Assembly: GCA_002102555.1 (NCBI GenBank) | Contig: MCFL01000236.1 | Location: forward strand, 1-36,650 | DNA length: 36,650 nucleotides | DNA from: Catenaria anguillulae PL171 | Taxonomy: Eukaryota; Blastocladiomycota; Blastocladiomycetes; Blastocladiales; Catenariaceae | Direction of reading: 5' to 3' | Shown here: one piece after another, positions 32,087-36,650 of the stretch | Layout of the letters: the number at the start of each line of letters is the position of its first letter | Numbering within the stretch: position 1 is the first letter of the stretch | Program-made: the position numbers and the translations under genes | The notes under the pieces: model-generated | Seen by the model: only the letters and a program-made list of their open reading frames with translations | Database searches by the model: none | What the model was told of the DNA's origin: nothing

Positions 32087-33556
32087 TCACTTGGTCTGAG
32101 CCTCAGTTCCTGGTGCCGCGGGGCCCGCATACACAAAATCCACCTCGCCTCGTGCATTCAATCCACACGTTGTGTCCCTCGGCACGGGCATGCGCGCAAA
32201 CCTCCCAGACGGCTCGCATTGAAGGAAGAAGTTGACGTCAGAGTCGCAGCGCATGTCGCCGAGCGTGCACTGCGTTGGCGCCGCAGCCGGAGGCGGCGGC
32301 GGAGGAGGAGTAGGAGTGGGAATTGATGGCGTGGGACTTGCCGTTGGCGTGGGCCTAGGCGCCGGAACCACGATACGAGGCGGTGCTAGGTCGTTTGATG
32401 GAGGTGCGAGGTCTGCAGGTGGGTCTTGAACGTTGTTGCCCGGACTTGGGCGACGCGTCCGTGTTGGGCGAGGAAGGGAAATGGTTGGTGGCGCGATGGT
32501 CCGCGTCGGCACAGGCGGTAGCGTGAATGTTGGAGGCTGCGTTGGAGTTACCGTGGGTCGCGGCGGCAGCACGACTGGAACGGTTGGCTGAGCGACGGGT
32601 GGAGTGCTGCTGGATGTTGGACGAGGAGCTGGGATGCTTATGCCTGGTGAGCCGCCGCCGGATCCGTTCCCACGGACAGTGATTTGGCGCCGCTGAGCAA
32701 ATGCTTCGCGGTTGTCAGGGGAGTTACCAGGGAACTCGGGGAACGAGAACTCGGCAAAACCGGAAAGGTGGGCAACGAGCAGTTCGGGCCCAGTCAGCGA
32801 TCCGGAACTGCCTGATCCGCCCGTGATTTCCACGTCTATCATCGTTTGTGACAAAAGTGAGTCATGTACAAACGCGTTCAGGTAGAGTAACGTGTACCGA
32901 GGCAGCATACCTGCACACGACATGTAGTATTCGCGATTACCCACAGCGTTAATCTGCAGAAGAGAATCATTTGCTCATTGAGATTCTTGATTTCGGTTTT
33001 GAAAGGATATGAGGAAACGACGTACCCAACTCCACGCGAGCGTCGCTTTACCGGACGGCGCACTTGCCGGAATCGTGACCGTGGTTTGGAAAGGAGATCC
33101 GCGACGCAAACACTCGCGAATGATCGTGTCAATGACGACAAACGTCTTGTCGCCGTCGTATGAGAGGGCAAACTGGCAATGACCGCCGTCGTGGGTTGCT
33201 CCGCCAGCGAGCGTGATGGGGATTGAACTTCCGGCGGCGACCGTCAGGACAGGGGCTTGAGCGGGATAGCCTTTGCATGGGAATCGGCCGAGGGGTGCCG
33301 TGTAGTCGAAATCGATCTGGCCGCCTGGGCCAGGGTTGTCTTTTGACTGCCTTGGTGCTGGAGCTAGACATAGACGCGGACAGAAAACGTCGACGGCAGT
33401 GAGCTTTCCCATTGCATGATCGATGATGAGTGAGCGTCGAAGAAGAAGCGTACAGCTCATCATGACATGGGCAGATACAAGAAGCGGTATGGTGACCAGC
33501 ACGAGTGTCACAAGAGACAGGACGGCCAGCGTGGATGCAGTGCCAGTGCGCTTCAT
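32087..33556 (-). CDS. secreted LPMO-like protein (AA11-type core) with Pro-rich linker and Cys-rich tail (4 exons)
   Basis: Copper lytic polysaccharide monooxygenases cleave chitin or other glycans outside the cell. The model (complement) joins 33556-33454, 33363-33026, 32953-32911 and 32835-32087, giving 410 residues; introns are 90, 72 and 75 nt (donors GTACGC, GTACGT, GTATGC; phases 1, 0 and 1). A signal peptide (about 1-29) ends in VSA, so the mature protein would begin with H30, the N-terminal His of a copper brace; the second is H92 or H96 in ATHDGGHCQFALSYDG. The core also has FPCKG and NREYYMSCADVEITG, seen in chitin-active LPMO-like proteins. A Pro/Thr/Ser-rich linker (about 230-340) leads to a C-terminal module (QCTLGDMRC, FFLQCEPSGRF, TTCG) that resembles a CBM19-type or similar chitin-binding tail. 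The ATG at 33556 has A at -3. The exact AA family number is inference. Confidence 0.83.
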
Positions 33557-34459
33557 GCTGGCAGCTGCGGTGAGGATGAGGCGAGGAGAAAGCAAGAACA
33601 AGAAGGTGATCTGGCAGCCTGAGCTTCAGTTGATCGGCGGTGCTCCTCAGAGACTGGGCGGCAGGACGGCGGCGTTACGGCAAGGAAAGGAAAGGAAATA
33701 GGGTCCAGCCAGCTGGAGGGATGGAGGAGGCAATTGCAGGGAGTGACTGGGCACCCAATGTATCCGTTTGGTGTGGGATTGACTGTGTCTTTCTGTGGCT
33801 CAAGGGTGCGACGCGACGACAGCTGAGAGCTGAGGGTGAGGCTGCCTTTTTACTAATTTGCCCAGTTGCCATCTCACTCAAACTCCGTTGCCACTCAGCT
33901 GCAGGCTACATATGCTTCTCAATCTGTGCTCAAGCGCCAGTTTCGGCGGAACTCTGGAGAGCCGAGTCATCGTGACCGGCCAGCGGCAACCTGTTCCACG
34001 GATCAACCATTCCCTTTGTTTCCCTTTGTTTCGTTTGGCACGGAAGTTGCGTGCTCTCGATCCCCTTCCTCCGCAATTGAACCGATTCCACCATCTGATC
34101 CACAGTGTCCCAGTAGGTTCTAATGCCTTCTTTCGGCGGAACGTACGATTTGGCTCCTTCCGTGTTCCCACGGCGATTCTGGAAATGTCGGTGTTGCGCG
34201 CACCAGTCATTGCTGGGACCAGTCCGTCGTGTTGCCATCCTGACCATGAGGATTGCACACTGGCAGCGGTATTCTGGCTTCATGAATTGCACATGGGCAA
34301 CCTTGGCTCTATGTATGGGTGGCCCATTATTTGCCTTTTACGAGCCGGCGGTAACAACAAGTGATCACAACGAGGGATCAGACAAGTGCTCAAAACAAGT
34401 CTATTGTGGTGATGTAAATCAGTCTGCGCGACATCAATATCCTGCATTCCAGCTCCAGT
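33557..34459. other. 0.9-kb intergenic region upstream of the LPMO-like gene
   Basis: It should hold the promoter of the LPMO-like gene and the 3' region of the minus-strand WW-repeat gene. A short GGAAA tandem lies near 33683-33699, and a TTCCCTTTGT direct repeat near 34009-34030. Frames up to 168 codons on the plus strand have no recognisable content. Confidence 0.45.
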
Positions 34460-36049
34460 TCACAATCCACGATCCTCTTCTACATCGTCCTTCCAAGGCA
34501 CTGTTCCCTGCACCTCCCTCCCATACTCGCGCCACAACCGTCGAATCTCGTCAGTCCACCCGTCCACCCAATACTTTGCCGCCCACTCGAGAATGCTCCC
34601 GCGCCACTTGAGTGGCAACCCGCTCACCAACCAAAACTCGACAACAAGCGGCATTCCTTTAGCCACGGCCTGCTCAAGCGCGCGATGCGTATACTTGGTC
34701 GCACTCCCGCGATACGTTGCCCACCACTCACACAACAAGTCATACCCCTTTTCGCTTGCGAGGTCCATGGCCACCTCGGATTCGTTGAGCGGGTAGCCAC
34801 ACGTGTCGGCGAGCGTTTGCAGGGCGTCGAATGCGTCGATTTCAGAGTGAGCCGTGGCCGCAAGGTTATCAATGGTACCGTCAAGCAGGTGGAATGGGGT
34901 AGCGGATTGCGTGATCCACCAGGTCAGGACGGATGAAAAGGCATTGGCGCGGTTGACGAGTGAGAGGGCAAGTGAGCGTTTGAAGCATGGGCGAAATTGT
35001 GGCGAGTCGATAATGTACACGAACGAGCAAGGGTCGGCCGGAGTTGCCGTGTTGCCCGAGTCGGGCATAGCAAAGTGTGAAGTGAGGAGAGAGTCGAGTA
35101 AAAGTTGTTCATTGATGGTTAAATAGTCGAAAGGTCGAGATGAGTCGAGTTCGAGTGCAAGCGTAAAGAGGTGCGGATCCTCCTCGATCCACCAATCAAC
35201 TCGCATCGGCTGGTTGGACTCGATGCAGAACTGGAGGTAGCTGAACATGAGGTCGGCAGCTTCGGATCGAGCCGAATGGTGCGGAAGGTAGTCGCGAACC
35301 CACCAATGCAGACACTCCATGGGAGCGCCTCCAGAGCGCATTGCTGCTTCCATGACCTCAAAAGACACTTGAGACAAGCGCTCATGGTCTGCCTGCCGCG
35401 CCGAATCAAACCACCACTCGAGCGCGCGTCGCTTGCCACGATACGTCGCTTCGATCAATGGACTTGACGGGGCGGTGGGAGTGTTGATCATGCCCAACAC
35501 CTTGGAAGCACCAAACTTGCCCACGAGCCAGTCGAGCACTTGTAAGTGGGTGTTGATAAAGGCGCTCGCGACCGCCGACTGCACTTGACTGGGCGACAGC
35601 ACGTCAGCGACGCTCAGGCATGGGTGCCATGGCTTATCGCCACCATATACAGAGTAGAGAAACGCAAGCCGATCAATCCGATTTGCTGCTGCTGCGGTCG
35701 AAAACGTGAAGTATGGCACTGCCGGCGATACGTGAAGCAGCCTTGTGTACGCCAAATGCAAGAACGTGCGTGGCCATCCGCTGCTGGCACAGATCAGAGC
35801 AGTGGCTGAGCACGTTGTGAGGCAATCTGGAACGGGATTTCCGGGTGAAACGAGCGCTGCATTGCCGGCCGCTGCGCCCAAGTGAAGGGTTGCAAAGATG
35901 AGAATAGGCTCGACTAGGTCCCATGGAAGCGATGGCGCCGACAGCGATGATGTTTGGGCCGCCGACTGACTCTTGTAAGTGGACCCTCTGGTGGGAGAAT
36001 CAAACGATTCAAGTGCATGTTGTGACATTGCCGAGTCTATTTGGTGCAT
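34460..36049 (-). CDS. ankyrin-like WW-repeat protein, copy 2
   Basis: A single-exon frame giving 529 residues from the ATG at 36049 (or 522 from 36028). The frame stays open upstream to 36415 with an alternative 651-residue reading, but the extra N-terminus has no family-like content. A motif LPWDLVEPILIFATLHL matches the LPFDLAYPILFYAA motif of copy 1. It is followed by degenerate repeats with cores such as VLDWLVG, RALEWWFD, CLHWWVRDY, RVDWWIEED and LCEWWATY separated by Ala-rich helices. The C-terminal segment VVEFWLVSGLPLKWRGSIL is nearly repeated in the partial gene to the right. The function is unknown; protein binding through an ankyrin-like solenoid is inferred. It appears intact. 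Confidence 0.85.
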   Translation of the reverse strand: MHQIDSAMSQHALESFDSPTRGSTYKSQSAAQTSSLSAPSLPWDLVEPILIFATLHLGAAAGNAALVSPGNPVPDCLTTCSATALICASSGWPRTFLHLAYTRLLHVSPAVPYFTFSTAAAANRIDRLAFLYSVYGGDKPWHPCLSVADVLSPSQVQSAVASAFINTHLQVLDWLVGKFGASKVLGMINTPTAPSSPLIEATYRGKRRALEWWFDSARQADHERLSQVSFEVMEAAMRSGGAPMECLHWWVRDYLPHHSARSEAADLMFSYLQFCIESNQPMRVDWWIEEDPHLFTLALELDSSRPFDYLTINEQLLLDSLLTSHFAMPDSGNTATPADPCSFVYIIDSPQFRPCFKRSLALSLVNRANAFSSVLTWWITQSATPFHLLDGTIDNLAATAHSEIDAFDALQTLADTCGYPLNESEVAMDLASEKGYDLLCEWWATYRGSATKYTHRALEQAVAKGMPLVVEFWLVSGLPLKWRGSILEWAAKYWVDGWTDEIRRLWREYGREVQGTVPWKDDVEEDRGL

Positions 36050-36427
36050 TGTATGCAGTTGCAGGCCGCTCGTATTGGGCTTACGGCATGATATGGATGG
36101 TCGTGTCAAGTTGCCAAAAATCGTTTCGTGCTGATGCCAGGTGAGGCCGGTCTCTGCAAGTCGACAGACAGGTGCCGCCAGGACTCCGGTAGCTAACCAA
36201 GAACAGTCGTCATTGCAACACTCTGTGTGTCTTCTCCTCCGCAGATTGCTGGTGACGGGCTGAATGTCAGCAGCACACACAGGTTCGCCGGCCGGTTGCT
36301 TGAAACAATGCCAAGGGTCGACATGGAGGCAAAAGAAAGTAGAGACCACAGCCGAAAAAGGTGTTGCCATTGAAGCCGGCGAAAGCAACAAGCGTATGTA
36401 CTCGAACAATTGCACTGATTGGCTCGG
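36050..36427. other. intergenic gap between tandem WW-repeat copies
   Basis: It should hold the promoter of copy 2 and the 3' end of copy 3, both on the minus strand. The minus-strand frame of copy 2 stays open through most of it, so a longer N-terminus cannot be excluded. Confidence 0.45.
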
Positions 36428-36650
36428 TCAATCAACGTCTGGCCCGTCATCATCATCATCGCTGCCATCATCCTCTTCCCACGGCACTGTCCCTTCAATC
36501 CCCACACCATACTTGATCCACAACGCACGCACATGCTCCACCACACCGGATTCCCTGGGACACTGGCCCACATCAAGATACTCCCGCGCCACTTCAACGG
36601 CAACCCGCTCTTGAGCCAAAATTCAACAACACGCCCCTTTGCGTTTGCGA
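36428..36650 (-). CDS. ankyrin-like WW-repeat protein, copy 3 (partial, frame-shifted)
   Basis: Only the 3' end is in the window. Reading from the edge, the sequence VVEFWLKSGLPLKWRGSIL is nearly identical to the C-terminal part of copy 2; then the frame changes near 36551-36570, and the homologous VVEHVRALWIKYGVGIEGTV with an acidic tail (SDDDDDG) continues to the stop at 36428. The shift fits one missing base beside short C or G runs, and could be a sequencing error or early decay. The gene lies about 380 bp from copy 2 on the same strand, so it looks like a tandem duplicate. No intron explains the shift. Confidence 0.75.

Noticed and set aside
33858-34364. 168-codon plus-strand frame between the LPMO-like and WW-repeat genes
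   Set aside because: No recognisable domain, and the composition looks like chance.
36050-36415. N-terminal extension of WW-repeat copy 2 to 651 residues
   Set aside because: The extra residues do not resemble the N-terminus of copy 1, whose conserved motif begins shortly after the ATG at 36049.
1-36650. CRISPR array, bacterial operon or prophage
   Set aside because: No regularly spaced repeats; the genes are intron-bearing and eukaryotic throughout.

Overview
The window looks like nuclear DNA of a zoosporic (flagellated) fungus, most likely of the Blastocladiomycota or a related chytrid-like lineage; this assignment is inference. Genes are GC-rich and carry many short spliceosomal introns (59-130 nt). 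A parkin co-regulated gene (PACRG), a doublet-microtubule protein kept only by organisms with cilia or flagella, sits beside fungal-type genes: HMG-CoA reductase, an Ede1/Eps15-like endocytic scaffold, and a secreted LPMO-like protein. Exon models were built by eye from reading frame, splice sites and family alignment.

Layout, left to right. 1-1093: no supported gene. 1094-3377 (+): coiled-coil, Ser/Pro-rich protein of unknown role. 3899-5524 (+): ankyrin-like 'WW-repeat' protein. 5692-11262: a DIRS-type tyrosine-recombinase retroelement with inverted terminal repeats and an internal complementary region; treated as a recent fossil. 11364-14084 (-): large 2OG-Fe(II) dioxygenase-like protein. 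14609-18448 (-): HMG-CoA reductase with a sterol-sensing domain. 18969-20667 (-): conserved-looking unknown, possibly mitochondrial. 20945-22057 (-): membrane protein(s). 22627-23313 (-): ribosomal protein eS7. 24602-25502 (-): PACRG. 26129-29374 (+): EH-domain/UBA endocytic scaffold with two frame discontinuities. 29627-31221 (+): a six-exon RING/coiled-coil gene recognised as the meiotic crossover factor HEI10 (CCNB1IP1). 31546-31627 (+): a serine-type tRNA with the rare anticodon ACT. 32087-33556 (-): secreted LPMO-like protein with a Pro-rich linker and Cys-rich tail. 34460-36049 (-) and 36428 to the right edge (-): two tandem WW-repeat paralogues, the last one partial and frame-shifted.

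The genes do not form one pathway. They are an ordinary eukaryotic neighbourhood: sterol synthesis, translation, flagellum, endocytosis, meiosis, chitin or polysaccharide attack, plus an expanding lineage-specific repeat family and one mobile element. The least described items are the WW-repeat family, the 5' splice-site preference for GTNCG, the ACT-anticodon serine-type tRNA, the DIRS copy that preserves its circle-junction signature, and several proteins of unknown function.
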